A program made the position numbers and the translations under genes. Shown here piece after piece: positions 1 to 13,408 of a stretch of DNA of 64,000 nucleotides; position 1 is the first letter of the stretch; each line of letters begins with the position of its first letter. Origin of the DNA: Amia ocellicauda (lineage: Eukaryota; Chordata; Actinopteri; Amiiformes; Amiidae); the NCBI RefSeq assembly GCF_036373705.1, contig NC_089863.1:5391357-5455356 (forward strand). Direction: 5' to 3'. Under the pieces are notes generated by a model. It was given only the letters and a program-made list of their open reading frames with translations, was not told the DNA's origin and searched no databases.

Positions 1-331
1 CTAAAACTGTGACCATTTTAATTTCCAATATGTCATTTAAAATGTCAAAGATTGCAGGCAGTAGTATTCTTGCACCAAGTAGTAAATGACCTGAAAATGG
101 GCTCAGAGAAGTGACTATTACAGGTGCTTGAAAACCCAGAAAACTTTGGGTGTCTACCGGGAACAGTACAGTGGACCAGATGTACAAAACACAACAAAAA
201 AGAAATTGAATGCAAAAAAAAAAAAAAATCAGCTAGAGCATCATTTCATAGTCTATGTGGATTTACACTGCAGTTTCACACTGTTATATGTATTGTATCT
301 GACTTGCATTTGTTTGTTCTAATCCTTCTAG

Positions 332-3300
332 ATAATGAAAAGAAAAAGAAAATGGAAAAAAAAATCCTAAAACATATGGGTAAGAAACTTAAGAAATTGA
401 TTTAATTTTCTAGTAGATTTTCTTTTGTGTTTTTTATGCTCATTAAACATTCACAATAGGGGAATTTTAAATGCCACTAACATTGGCTATTAAAGGACAC
501 TAATTACATTATTGGTGCACACAGGCAAGATTTGTCATTGATTTGTTTTTTAAATACACAATTATTTGTGCATCACTTTCTGAGAGTATCGTTTGGGTCA
601 ACTATCTTTAAAATTTTCAGTGTTGCTAAGTGATAAACATCACATACTCTTTCCAAACCCCAAATCAGGCTACTTGTATTAGACATTTTGCATTACGTTT
701 TTTGTATACACACACACACACACACTTTGATTTAGTTACAAAATAGTATGTATTTACTGATGTGAGAGCAACTAGATTAGAGTTTTGCAGGGATATGGGA
801 ATGTGGTACCTGGTTACTGAAGGAACATAGTGTAACGTACCGCGGGGAATGGGAACAGCGGACCCAGTTGCGGTGTGCGGTAGAGGTGGTCAGACAGGCA
901 TGGGGCAGATACCATCAGGAAAGGGCAACCAAGGGCAAGGCAAAGACGTGGTCGTCGTCACAGGCAAGGGTCGGGCGATCAGGCAAACAAAGTCAAGAGG
1001 AAAGTCCAAAGTTGTGGTCGGGAGGTCAGACAAGCAATCGAGGGAACAAGGCACTAATCAAGGCATGGGTAGACTGCTCGGAGATGTACTGACAAAACTT
1101 CACAGTGACTGGGAGTGAGTGAAGGGTTTAAATGTGGAGCAGAGAAACAAGATGAGAGGTGCAGGGCAAATGGGAGCAGCGGGTGATCACAGAAGTGCAC
1201 AAGGGTTCCAGGAATGTTGATTGAAGGGAGCTGAGAGAAGTGACTGATAAGGCAGGGTGATGGTGACATCTAGTGGGGGAAAGTGGAAGTGCTAGATGGT
1301 AGCCGTGACAGTCAGGAAATGTTAAAAAAAAAAAAAAAGAAATTCCTGTACAAGACAAACACAACTTTTTATTTTAATATTAGTGCCTTTATTATGTATT
1401 CATTTAAAACAGTTTAATTGTTTACAATAATACAAAAAACATGAAACAAATACTGTATAAAGCAGTTATTTAATGGTAGTGCAGTGGTTAATAACCTTTT
1501 TTAAAACAAGTATTTCAATCAGAATCAGTACAGTATAGAATAATAAACCAATTATTAAAAACGTAGAGTAAGTGGGTCTTGGAAATGTATTTATGTTATG
1601 GAATAGTTTTAGAAAAGTCCTGGACTGTATTTGCTCTAAATGTGTGTGAATCCTGAGAAATACATGTCTGTTCTTGAAAGGTTTCTCTTATCCACACAGA
1701 ACATCACTGTGTAACCTGTATTTAGAAGTATCGATGTAAGCTAAAGAGAGAAGCTCTGAATAGCAGCCAGTTTTAAACCTGGCAAATACGCATTCTGAAA
1801 GAAGTTATTGCTCAGATGTGTGTGTTTGTGTTTCTTATTATTATTAAGGAAACCAGTCCGACCTCGAGCAGTATGTGGATGAGCACGAATCCGAGTTAAT
1901 CCAACAGCTGAAGGAAGAAGTGGGAGAAAAGGAAGTGGATCGTATTGAACGCGAAGTGAAACACTATCGGTTAAAGAAAAAATGGTCTTTTACTCCAAGT
2001 GAAGTACACAAGATCTACACAAATAAGAAAGTGGGAGTGTTCCTGAAGATCAGTCCCTCAGGGCGGGTGGGCGTCACTGTACCACTGAGCAAAGCCACGG
2101 ACTGTTTGTTTTCAAAGATGGGCAAAGAGGATAAAGAAGAAGAAGAAGAAGAAGAAGAAGAAGAAGAAGACCACGAAGACACTGGCGCATCTGATGACAC
2201 CAAGCCTGCAATAGATACAAGTCAGGTTGCCAGCCCCTTGAAGAGGAACGCCCGACTGGAGTCTGGCACAGCCAGTACCCTGGCACCTGGCACCAGACAC
2301 TGTGCAGGATCGGTAATCTCCGGACATACTGCCCAAGAAGGTGGCACCTGCAAACTACGCCCCCCTGTAGCTGGAAGACACATGGATACAACAGTGGCGC
2401 AAGGCAGCCCAAAAGACCTGCCTGTACAATATATTTTCACTGCCCCTACCCACCATGCAACCCTCCAGACAAAATCAGCTGCCTTCAATGATGACTCTTC
2501 AAAGCCTGTCTCCCAGGAAGCGCCCAATTCCCGTGAGACGGGATTATTGGGTGCAAGCATTCCAAGCCAGTCTTGGCATGCCGATCTCTGCACTGGGCAC
2601 TCTGAGGAGAGCGGAGAAGAAGGCAGTGGTGCCTCCCTGGACAGCAGAGCACTGATGAGCAAGTCGAACCATCAAAAGTCAGTGGACAGCTTCCAAAAGC
2701 ACAAGACCCTCGATGATGAGGATAAAATAGGCAGCAGCACAAAGCATGGTAACCCCTCATTGAATACCACCCCATTCACTGCCCCACCGGAGTCCATCAG
2801 CAGCGTTACAGCCAGTACCCTGGCATCTGAGCCTGTCAGACAGCGCCCTCCTTACCAGCCTGGGTCAATCGATAGTGGCAATTCTAGCCTCTCACAAAAC
2901 ATTGGCTTTGACAATAGCAATTTTGAGGAAAAGGTAACAGATGCCCCCAGTTCAGATGAGACCAGCTCCCAAACAGTTCAGGGGACCTTGGAAACCAGGG
3001 CCGAAGAGCAAGTTACTGCCTATCGAAAAAGATCAGGGCTTAGGACAACATCAGTTCATAAAAAGCAAAAGTTGGATGATGCACCGCAGACGTGCAGCAA
3101 ACCGAACATGACTGGGGACAGCACGCCGATGGAGTGGGTCGCAGAGGAAAGTGTCTCGAGGCCGACGGACACTCCAGTGGGAAGTGTTGGGACGGGCAGT
3201 GCTGCTCTTAATTCTGAGAGCAATGAAAATGCAACCGCTAATGACTCCATTGCCTATAATGGAGAAGAGACCTCCAACACAACCTGTGCAGAGCTGCCAG

Positions 3301-3938
3301 CCAGTCCAGTCGACAAGCCAATCATCTCATCCACAACGACAGTGACGAGCAAGAACAGGTTGAAAGAGGAGACAACCCTTAAACCCAAAAAGACAGGAGT
3401 AGGGAGCAAGACCAACAGAGGTCGACGTGCTATCAAAAAAGTGGATGAAATACAGCAAATAAATATGCACTTGGGGAAATTCAACATCAAGGACCTATCG
3501 ACCTTAAGTTATATAAATTATAGAGAACATAAAGAGTACGGACTGCTCTACGTGACCAAGTGCCTCGTGTACAACGACACGGCTCGCAAGGAGCGCGTCC
3601 TGCTGAGAATTGAAACTCCGCACGAGGAGGATGAAACGACTGCCCAAAACAACAAGACCAAGAACAACCTGTTTCCAAAGATCCTCAAGCCCTGTGAACA
3701 GTTGGCAGAAGACTTTGAGTTCAGCCTGCAGTATCACATGGGGGTGCTGGGGAACATGAGGCGGGCAGACGTGCTGTTTGTGGGGAATAAGAAACCGCTC
3801 CACAAGTTATCTTACCGGGAGACGTACTTCCTGGACGTGCAGGACATTTTCAGTTGCTTTGTCGCGGAAATCTTGGCGCCCGTGCTTGCGGTTTACAAGA
3901 AAGCGCAGAGGGCACAAATGCTTGAAAACTCCAACTAA
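332..3938 (+). CDS. Unrecognised Glu/Ser-rich protein, last two coding exons (5' part lies outside the window)
   Basis: Two coding exons are visible. Exon 332-379 (48 bp) follows a polypyrimidine-CTAG acceptor, ends at a GTAAGA donor and encodes a Lys-rich stretch (NEKKKKMEKKILKHM). The terminal exon 1849-3938 follows an ATTATTAAG acceptor and ends at TAA 3936-3938. The phases fit (one base left, two bases taken). The open frame has no real ATG at its start: the codon at 1875 is GTG inside the exon, so the start is upstream. The protein begins with a charged helical region, has an uninterrupted Glu run near 2143-2170, then about 400 residues rich in Ser, Thr and Pro that look disordered, a basic patch near 3405-3445 (KTNRGRRAIKK) and a more ordered C-terminal domain of about 140 residues (3480-3938). 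The composition suggests a nuclear or chromatin-associated protein, but I do not recognise the family and assign no function. Confidence 0.8.
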
Positions 3939-4435
3939 GTGCCTGGCCGCATCCCACCCCTCTCCTCGTTTCCAGACACAGGTCAACATCGTGCATTGGT
4001 GGAAAACAACACTTTAAACTTTTACCTGTTCTAGGCCTAAAATTGATATATTTTGTAATTGTATTGTTGGCGAGTGATGTCATCACATTTTGGACACTCG
4101 GTTTGCAGATTCCTGGGATAAATCACAGGTAAATTGGTTCCTGATGGCAGCAGTGTCACTCGGAGGGATGTGATCGAGTCAGACCTCATCTTCCCCAGAG
4201 GAACCACGTTAGAAAAGGGACTTGGGTTCCTGGATCCACAGCCAGAGACCATCCACCCCCAATCTTGACCCAGAGAAGCGTCTGAATACATGTTCATTTA
4301 TAAACGTAAAGACAGAAAACGGGAGACACTTCTTCACACACAGAGTCGTCACAGTCAAAACTCCCCAGCGATGTGGCTGAAGAGACAATTTGTGAACATT
4401 CAAAAATAGACTGGATAGGATCCTTTGATCACTTA

Positions 4436-4515
4436 GTTATTAATGGACACCAAACGAGCACGATTGGTCAAATGGCCTCTTCTCATTTGTACACTTTCTT
4501 ATGTTCTTAATCTAT
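4436..4515 (+). repeat. Interspersed repeat 3' tail (copy 1)
   Basis: The segment contains GAGCACGATTGGTCAAATGG followed by a tail ending TTCTTATGTTCTTA. A close copy lies at 14950-15026. A shared body with a TTCTTATG-type end is typical of LINE or SINE 3' tails in fishes. The family is not named here. Confidence 0.55.
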
Positions 4516-4794
4516 GATGATATTAGCCCAGGTTGAACCAGCAATATTGTTGACACTAAAGCTGTGACACAAGTAAATGACACTACACAACTTTTCCACC
4601 ATAAACCCTTTCTGTTTTATGGTAAGCTTGGCAGATTCTGCTTCCCTGCTTGGTTCAGTTAATATTCCTGGTGTATTCCAGTCTCGCTTTACATTTTGTC
4701 ATGTTCACTGTCATTTATGGACCAAATACTTTGTTTTATCAATTCATTTTGAATTTGATGGGAACATTACATCAAGACCTCACAGAAATGTGAC

Positions 4795-4945
4795 TTACCT
4801 GTTAGGACTCTCGACTCCTGAGTGGAGGTTTAAGGGTTCAGTTCCAAGTGGGGGACACTGCTGTTGTACCCTTTATGTAAACATTTGATATCTTGTCACC
4901 CTGGACAAAAAGGGCATCTGCTGAGAAATATAATAATATACTGCT
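4795..4945 (+). repeat. tRNA-derived SINE, plus orientation
   Basis: A B-box-like GGTTCAGTTCCAAG is followed by GGGGGACACTGCTGTTGTAC and a tail of the form CCCTGGACAAAAAGGGCATC ending in short ATA repeats. This is the usual organisation of a widespread fish tRNA-SINE. Tail copies in the opposite orientation occur near 12041, 15845, 19005 and 59070. Confidence 0.6.
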
Positions 4946-5369
4946 TTCCCGTGTTCCCTTGCCCTTCCAGCTGCAAGTGAACTTAAATACTGACACTATT
5001 ATGATGAGGATGACGGTTCTCACCCTAGATTTTAAGCACATTTTTAGACGGCAGCTTGTTGGGATACATCTGTCTTTAACCAGGAACCTTTTATTTTATT
5101 AAAAAATCAATTCTGTCACTGATGCAGTCTTAGGTGCCCGTTTTCAAGATGTACAAACTTGGATGTCAAATTATTTTTTGAAACTGAGTTATTGGTTTTG
5201 TATCTAATGCCAAGCTCTGTTCCTTCCCTGGTTTCTCATGTTCTGATGGTATCTAGACTTCCTCGGTACTTCACAGTTTAGGAGTCCAACTAGACTTTGG
5301 GCCCTTATTTGAAAAACACATTTCCTCAATGGTAAATAATGGGTTTTATCAGCTCAAGGAAGGAGTCAG

Positions 5370-5840
5370 TCATTCTGTGTCCTAGGGATACTGAGGTTCT
5401 TATTCATGCCTTTGTTACTTCCTGATTGGACTACTGTAATGCACTTTTTCTTAACCATCCTGCTCGTCTTATAAATCGATTGCAGATCGATGTGGCAGCT
5501 AGGATTTTAACAGGTACGTTACTCTGGTTCTCAAATTTCTCAATTGGCTTCCTGTCCATTACCACATTTATTTAAAAATATTTGAGCTTACATCTAAAGC
5601 AATGCATGGCCACAATCCCAGAATGCATCACATCTCATGGGCGTAGTTTTAGTTGTCGCTCCTTCCCTGTGGAATTCTCACTTTAAAATTGCATGAAAAC
5701 CTTTTTATTCTCTACTGCATGTGGTCCTCTGTAATGTATTTTGTTTTCTACCATTATGTATTTTAATGGATGTTACGGATGTGTTTTTGTTTTTAACTTT
5801 GTAAAGCACTTTGAGACACATCGGTGTGGAAAGGGCTATG
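5370..5840 (+). mobile_element. Decayed non-LTR retrotransposon 3' end (L2/Rex-like reverse transcriptase remnant)
   Basis: A broken frame still reads like the C-terminal part of a LINE reverse transcriptase: a LDYCNALF-like motif near 5425-5450, then RLINRLQ and an AARILTGT motif near 5495-5520, with several stops and frameshifts between them. It is followed by a TTTGTAAAGCACTTTGAGAC-type end that commonly closes fish L2-type elements. It is clearly inactive. The assignment uses remembered family motifs. Confidence 0.5.
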
Positions 5841-5945
5841 ATGTTATTTTCACAGTATATTTCTGTCACTTCACCTTCCGGACGACAAGCTGGATTGCAG
5901 ATGAGGTGATCATGAAAGCATTGTGATTTGTTTCAATAAAGAGAA

Positions 5946-7059
5946 TTTAAGCAAAACAAATAACTGAGAACCTTATGATTTATATAGGAGTGCAGCTGTC
6001 AAAAGGTTTCCATCTGCAGTGGTATTTGTATCTCCGTTTATGGAGACAATTTCCTCATCCTGCACGTTCAATCTCTGGCCAACTAACTTCCCCCCACACC
6101 GGGACCACTCTTAACAGACGGCAAGACACTCGAGACATTCCTGACACTTTTATTGGCAAACAATTTAATACACCACAGTCTCAGCAGACTGGGTACAGAC
6201 GCCACCTAGTGGTCTCCTATAGGCAAAACAATATTTAAAGGCACAGGTCATACACACTGATTCCAAGTGTGTTTAAGCTCTGATTGGCTTTTTAATGCTT
6301 TTCTAACAGAGGGTACATTAATATCCACTCATCTGTGAAACACAATGGTGTAAACAACAGAAAATCCAATTGGCACACATATACAAATAAATAAAAAAGT
6401 AATGAATTCACAGGAAATTAAGTTTAATTAGAGGCCCATTATGAAGGCACAGTCGTGTTCAATTAAACCGTAAAATCACACGCTGTCACAGTCAGCTGGA
6501 GGACAGTCGGACATCAGTTGATATGGAGAAGATTTTCTTGAGTGGAGGGCACGGGTGTATTTGTACACATCTGTCTCTCTCTCCATCCCTCTCTCTTTTA
6601 AAAGCCGTAAACATTTTCAATACTGGGGTACCTTTCAAGGGGTTTCTTTGTTTAGTGTAGCAAGTGCATGTGCATTTCATGTTCGGAAAGAGAGAGAAAG
6701 AGAGAGCAACACACAGCCAACCCAGGGGACTGCAGCAAACTCCACAAACCACTTACACACACACACAGATCAGAGCAGATTGTGGAAGCAAACGGCCATG
6801 TTGGGATATTTGAAAGACAAGTTTTTTCATCGTTATGCAAGTGAAATTTGTTAAAAACAAAAGAAAAAGACAGTGCTGCAATTTACTTGTGTGTGCGTCT
6901 GTGTGTGGGAGGGTCGATTTAATGAACAATTACTTTAGTGCAATTAAAATACAGACCAGAACGACAGGTGAGGAAGAGACAGAGCTAAAGAGAGAGAAAC
7001 TGAACATGTTGGGCATAAGAATTCGCACCGAGTGGATGATGGGTGGGTGGGTGGGAATT
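5946..7059 (-). other. 3' UTR of tmem272-like gene A and flank; no further gene seen
   Basis: On the minus strand a polyadenylation hexamer (AATAAA, plus-strand TTTATT) lies at 6149-6154, about 0.9 kb past the stop codon. The rest is AT-rich with short CT and AC runs. No additional exon could be supported. Confidence 0.4.
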
Positions 7060-7299
7060 TTAAACATCCTCTCTGAGGATCCCACTGTTGTTGCCCCCGC
7101 AGATGCACACGCACAGCAAGGCACAGCACCCCCCCACGAGCAGCACCCCCAGCAGGATGTACACCAGGGTGGTCGTCCAGAAGGCGAACAGGTACAGCGT
7201 CTTGTTGCAGAAGTCGGCGGCTCCGGGGGTGTAGTTGGGCTGGTAGATGGAGTAAATCCACACGTTCCCTGGGAGGGTGGCAGAGCACAGATGGACGTG

Positions 7300-7330
<31 letters not shown>

Positions 7331-10300
7331 AGGCACGCACACACAACCCTCATTAGCTTCAGCACTGTGTGAGCAGCTGCCTGGAGCCCCCGATGAACTA
7401 GCCTAGTAGAAATGTTATGCACTGCGTCTTGGACACCTGGATTAAGCCCAACAAATCACGTCAACTGAGCAGTTTAATGATACCTAATATATCTTTATAT
7501 AGTTAAAAAAAACAGAAGGCACTTCGGGCCCAGGGTTGCGGCCCCACTGGCTGTACAGCGAGCCCCCAAGTTGTGGCAGAGAAAAAACAAGGCAACTTTC
7601 TCAGGGGCAATCAAACTGGGTTTATTATTGGGCAGGAGTCCACGGTTTGGGCTCGGTCATGCATCGTCTTTCAGACACGTTGCAACAAACTTAAATGCTG
7701 CGTTGCACAAAAACGGAAAGACATTAAGATGACAAAAGCTGTACTTCGTACTGGCAACGCTATCCGACATCTCACTCCCCGTTCCTCTCTATAAACTCAG
7801 TATTCTAACGGCACTGTACAGAAAAGGGAGCGGGCAAGGTAAACCAGTGTCACAGACATACTAATAGAAGCGCATATAAAAATGTTTAATGCACTCTGTA
7901 TATGGGTTCATTACAAGCTGCGATAGGAACTAAAGCTATTTGTGGTGAGAGTCAGTGGAATAGGTGTCCGCAGAGGAAACATTTCTACAGCAACTGTCTC
8001 TGAATGAACCTCAATGCAAGAGTATCCCCTGCGGACAGTTACAGAAACCATGTGGGGATACTTCTTATTCTCAACTAATTGAAGAACATTAAACTTATGC
8101 GGGTAAAGCTTTTATGTCAGATACACTCATTGAGTAATTACGGTCGTCCATGAGCAAGTGTCATTCTCAGTTTGACTCTTTGTAGCCCGTTAAACAGGAA
8201 CATATTTGTAATGCTATTATACTATTATATATATATTATAGGAGAGGATGCTTTTTTTGGGCTCCAACGGTTTGATAATACGATCGTTTAAGATTTTTTT
8301 TTTTTAAAGCAAATAGTGAACTTAAAAGTTCTTGGCAGGGAACATCCACACAAAACAAAACTGAAAGCACACGTTTGTTACTTATTATCATATCATTAGT
8401 TCTTTTGCATCACTGCGCTTACCCGCCCCCCCCCCACCATAGCACAGAACACAACACTACATAGCCGAGAACACCACAAAACTGCACAGCCCTCCCCCCC
8501 ATGCTCCACACTCATTTGCATAGAAGCCTGACAAGATCAGACTCATCCTCCACCTCTCCGCTCTGTTACTGCAGTGCTACAGCCCTTCCCACCCTCGAAC
8601 CCGCACTGCAGGCCGGCCGTCTGTGCCATTAAAGTACACAGAACCTACACAGGGGCTACTCCTACACACCTGGAGATAGAATCTAACTCCACAACACGTC
8701 TCCCCCCCGGCTGGGCACAGCCCCTTACCTGTGATGAACCAGCAGAAGAGGAAGAGGGACGCCAGCGATGTCCAGGTGGTGCAGACGTTGCCCAGCAGCC
8801 CCCCGGTGCCGCCCTCTTCCTCGTTCTTAGTGCAGGGCAGGCAGGCCAGCAGGCTGAGGGCCACCGTGAAGACCCCCGAGACCACCAGGTAGATGGGGAT
8901 GTAGCGCTGGCGGGGGCAGTCGTGCAGGTACAGCACGCCTGGGGGAGGGGGAGAAGAATAAAACAATGGGGGATAGTCTCCACAAAAATGGCAACGTGTG
9001 TGTGCATGTACTTTAAAAAAGTATTGATATGTATTTGCAAAGACTTCAGTTATGCATTTTCACTAGTATTTTATATTCTCCATTTTCAGGCATTTGTATT
9101 TAAATCAATGAGTTGCATTGCAATAATCACAACAACACAAGCACTGCACAACATTAACACAACAGAAGAAGATTAATGACAATCAGTCCCAACAAGGAGA
9201 GCGGGAGAACTCGTCTCCTCTGCGCCCCTCTATTACCCAGTGGGGGAGGAGACGAGACAGAGAAAAATGGGGTGTCTAAAGAGTCAATTGGAGACTTGAA
9301 GGTCAATTGCAACGAACTGAAAGCAGTACTAACCGGAGACAATCCCGTGGTTAACGCACAGCTCCGTAATGAACTAGTCCATAGGTTAAATACCCACTGC
9401 AACAAACTCGGCGGCTGAAGTTAGTCTTCAGCTGCGGTCGGAAAAAGGTCTCCATTGCAGCAAACCCCTAAACCACTGCTACTGCCTCTAGAGGAGGCAA
9501 AGTATGGGACTAACTTAGACCCACTCCAGCTACGGACTAACTATGCATAGTACCGTACTAAGGGGAACAAAATGTACCAAATCACAATGTACTACTTTTG
9601 TAACTGAACTACTCATAACTCGATTCATAATCAGTAATCGTTTAGTTTTACATATTAAATAGTTACGTTTTTGTTTGTGACATTGACAAAATGTATTAAT
9701 AATGCTCTGGTGTACACTGGTGAAATTGACACCACAGCTAACAAAAAATATAATTAAAATAAGAACCAGTGTACAGATTGCCATTTGAAGGGTTTTATGA
9801 AATACTATGAAATAATACTGAAAGCTTTACATGAATAATTACCCAGCTGGAACTGTAATGCACTATTATATTAATAATATGGAGTTAATATGTTGTGCTG
9901 AGTTTATTGTGATGTACAAATGAGACTATTTGAAAATACAAGCCATAGATTGAAATACAAATAACTGAAAAACACATACGGAAATACATATTTGAAGTAT
10001 TTGCACAATACATGTCAACACTTTAAAAGTCAAATACATTCAAGTAGTAATTGTGAAACAGGATACAATTTATACATTTGAAAATAAAGATTTTGTGAAA
10101 GTATTTGAAGTAATTGGAAATGCAGAAAATAAATATTTGATCCAGGTCTGGTGTGTGTGTGCATGCGTCACAGTTTGTATCCATACTCACCGATCACAAT
10201 CTGGGCCACAGGGATGGCACTCGTGATGATTTTGGAGATAACTGTGGAGAGAGAGGTCACAGTCAAACCTATTCACCCCCTTGATTTGAAACACTATTAG

Positions 10301-10408
10301 TCCCTTCGCTGAAATGACGCTGTGCGTTGAACTGGACCTGTGCGTCGACTCGTATTTTCTCTGGGCTTGTGGAGCACAGATTTGGGTCAAGAAAATAAAG
10401 TAAGAATA

Positions 10409-10447
<39 letters not shown>

Positions 10448-10596
10448 CACAGGACGACCGTTCAGTTTGGCTCATGATGCGGTTGTGCTGTGTGGGCTCA
10501 GGTGAGGGGGTCGGGGGTCACAGGGGTACCTAGGCTGGGGGTGTTGAGCGTGGGTGGCTTGGGGATGTTTTGAAGGAGGTCTCTGCGTTCGTCCAT
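7060..10596 (-). CDS. tmem272: TMEM272-like four-pass membrane protein (gene A)
   Basis: Four coding exons join in frame to 537 bp (178 aa): 10530-10596, 10191-10241, 8729-8938 and 7060-7268, with stop TAA at 7060-7062. All junctions have AG acceptors and GT donors, and every intron has phase 1. The start ATG (10594-10596) lies in an exon with an upstream CCCCAG acceptor, so a 5' UTR exon is expected. The protein has a short Pro-rich cytoplasmic head, a first membrane helix (IPVAQIVIGVLYL), then DCPRQRYIPIYLVVSG, a helix to LLACLPC, an acidic loop, a helix SLFLFCWFITG, the NVWIYSIYQPNY loop and a last helix (TTTLVYILLGVLLVGGC). These motifs match my recollection of vertebrate TMEM272. The function of that family is not established. 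A shorter paralogue lies next to it at 16606-18271. Confidence 0.88.
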
Positions 10597-12721
10597 GGTC
10601 ACGGGCACTCTGAAACCTGGGGCGGAGATGGAGAGTCACCAGTGAGAACAGGGAGACACACACACTATGTAACCGAGTAATAGATACTGATAACACAAAG
10701 CCACACTCTCACCCACATCTTGCAGAACAGCAGCAAAAAAACACTTTAAAGAAATCCACACAGGAAGTTAACAAACACTTACTGCAGACACCCAGGAGTC
10801 ACACACACTCAGCAAAACGTTAAGACTCAGTGCGTGATCTCTCATGTGACACCCAAAATGGTTTGAGTTTATAACAGAATCACACTGCCAACCGTGCACA
10901 GCCCTGAAAGAGTCTTTATACCCGTCACACTGCTACAAAATCAGATCGGTTACACTGTCTTCCGGCACAGCTACCACAACTTAAACTAGGCCTGTGTCTG
11001 CGCGAAGATCTTTTAAATATCTGATCGAACATCTCTTAAAAACAAATATGGTTACAAAATAAGGCTGTGCATAAATGAATTAATTAATTCCACCTTACAC
11101 AAAACCTAAAACACAACCCCTGTATCGCAGGGAAAAGGTCAAGCAGCTACGAATGAAACTTGCTCTCCAACTTTTAGGCCTTAAACAAACAAAAGTTCAT
11201 TCCAATCTTCTGCATCAGTGCGTCACATTCTTGCAAAAACAAAGTCAGGTAGAACATGCATTTAAATCTGTTAGCGGCAATAATAATAGTGCTGTTGAAA
11301 CTAGTTATCCCTCTGAAACAAGTGTGACAAATAGATGTACTGTACTGTAAGATAACATGTTTAAACATTGTATTTTGTGAATATATAGGCTAACTTACTA
11401 CAACTATTATTAAAATTAGCAGAAGAATTAAAAGTCTAGGAAAGAGGTCTAATTCAAAAAGTACTCTAATTTGTATGCTATTGAAAACATTGTCCGATTG
11501 TGAAGTTGGTTTGGATACAGATCTATTTACTAATATTATTATTAATAGATGAAGCACATTGTGTATTCTGCGTCACAGTGCAGAGACGGTAATACGGTAG
11601 AGGGATCCCCTGTGTGACACGCTGCGCGAGGCACCAACGCAGTGACGGGGAGTGTATTCTGATTTTTAGAGCCGGAGCATTCTGCTGGACACTTGAGCAT
11701 CCTGGGGCCCTGCAGTCAGGCCCTTAGGAACCAGAGGCCCCCGGTACAACATTGAGGGACAGCGTCCTGGTCGAGTAGAACCTCCCCCCCCAGGTTGTAC
11801 TTGGTTTTTGGTGTCAGTAAGGACGGGTTCCACGCTGCGTAATGAGATCTGACCTTTATCACAACCTGGAAACTTAAACACCCAGAATGCCCATATGCAC
11901 ACTTCTCTCTATATAACACACTGGCTATTTCTCACACACATCAGTAATTCTCAGTGTGACTAGACGTGCTACACAGTAGCAGCCCACAATGAAGAGGCTT
12001 ATGAGTCAGAATCCAGACTGAACACAATGCCCTCTTTATCATTACATTTACTTAGCAGACAGTCTTATCCACGTCGAGTTACATGGTCTGAATAAACGCC
12101 AAGCCATGACATTCCTTACCCAGGACGGACATACAGCTTTCACAAGAAACGTTGCCAAAGCATCACAAATTGCACTGAACGTTATAAGAGAAACATCCCC
12201 GTACAACCTGAATGATGCCCCCAATGCTGAGACCGTCTGCATATGGCCGGTGCGTTCAGCTGTCGGCTTCAAACAGGGTCAGTGTTCCTATTGACACACC
12301 GGAACACTTACTTACTGATTGTGGGTGGTTCTCAGTAGGTCTCCAGCCATTTAAACCATTCTTGAAACTCCCCTGTATTCAATACCCCATCCCAACACAC
12401 ATTGCAGAAGTACATTGGAAGTGTTGGAGGATGCTCCGTTTTATTCTGGGCGTTGTGTCCGCACTTTAAACTACATCAAACGTACATCTGCTTGATTGTT
12501 GTCTCTCTTTCCTACATGAAATGAAGGCGTAGTGGTTTAAAAACACGGATTGCACACGGAGTGAAATTAATTTAAAAAACTTGCTCACTGCCTGTCTATC
12601 AGTAACTCCACCACCACCGATATCAGTGTTAAAGTTCAGATGTTTGACTCTTGAGGTTTTCCTGACGGTGGATCAACGCAAGTCACAGGACTCGACGCGC
12701 AGCCTGTGGTCGCGTACTTGG

Positions 12722-12787
12722 TTGCGCAGATGTCCGCAGATCTGATCGGCTCCACCAATGGGAGTGGCGCGATTCTGCAGATCTGCT
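12722..12787 (-). promoter_or_regulatory. GC-rich CCAAT-box module, copy 1
   Basis: A 66-bp stretch with CACCAATGGGA in a GC-rich setting (CCAAT at 12755-12759, so an inverted CCAAT box for a minus-strand gene) resembles 13521-13585. Both contain GTCCGCAG, then CTGC or CTCC before CACCAATGGGA, then GCAGATCTG or GCAGGTCTG. It could be an old promoter copy upstream of the tmem272-like gene A. No transcript start can be read directly. Confidence 0.35.
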
Positions 12788-13408
12788 AAACGAATATAAT
12801 TGCGAAACAAGACACTGCCCGTCCTAGAAACCATGTCCGTTCGCATTTTCCTCCGTTTATTCGCTGGCTCTCACGTAAAGATGTCACAAGTGAAAAACAA
12901 AGTGAATACACAGCTGTGTGCGCTTAGTTGTAAGTGCCAGTCTGAGCGATCGAACTGATCGAACTGATCGAACGCGGGAGGCGACCGAACACGCCATTCG
13001 GAACGCAGGGCGAGAACTTAACAAATGCATTGACGGATAGATAAATACGTTGTTTGTTTTCGTTGTCGTCCCCCAAGACGGACAACAGCTGGGACACCAA
13101 ACAAACACACACACACAAACTGACCTCTCCAACTTAGCAAAACAATACAAAAACAATGCAAATGCACAACACACACAATTGCAAACGCAGAGTCGCTTTG
13201 TTATCATGCAACGCCGGCCCTGAGAGACGCTGTGTTTGTTGTCGGTGGCGGATAGTTAAGTTAATTTAAAACTACACCCAAGTTGGGTCTATTGGACCTG
13301 AACTATAAACATAGTTGTTCTTTTTATAACAGTATCTCTAGCTGTCACCCCCAAGCTAACAGACTCCCACTGGTGTTTCCATATGTTTAAAAGCAAATAG
13401 TAGCTCAC

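Larger units (their letters stand above)
3939..5945 (+). other. 3' UTR and flank of the first gene, with polyadenylation signal
   Basis: No coding exon is seen after the TAA at 3936-3938. A canonical AATAAA lies at 5935-5940. The stretch contains a LINE/SINE-type tail (4436-4515), a SINE (4795-4945) and a decayed reverse-transcriptase remnant (5370-5840). The mature 3' UTR may end earlier than 5945 if a less canonical signal is used. The gene converges on the tmem272-like gene, whose candidate signal on the minus strand is at 6149-6154. Confidence 0.5.

Noticed and set aside
124-405. 93-codon frame around the first small exon
   Set aside because: Only 332-379 has splice borders and a frame that joins to the next exon; the rest is intron sequence.
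1875-1877. Start codon of the first gene at 1875
   Set aside because: The codon is GTG inside an exon that continues in frame to a splice acceptor at 1847-1848, and an upstream exon (332-379) fits in phase.
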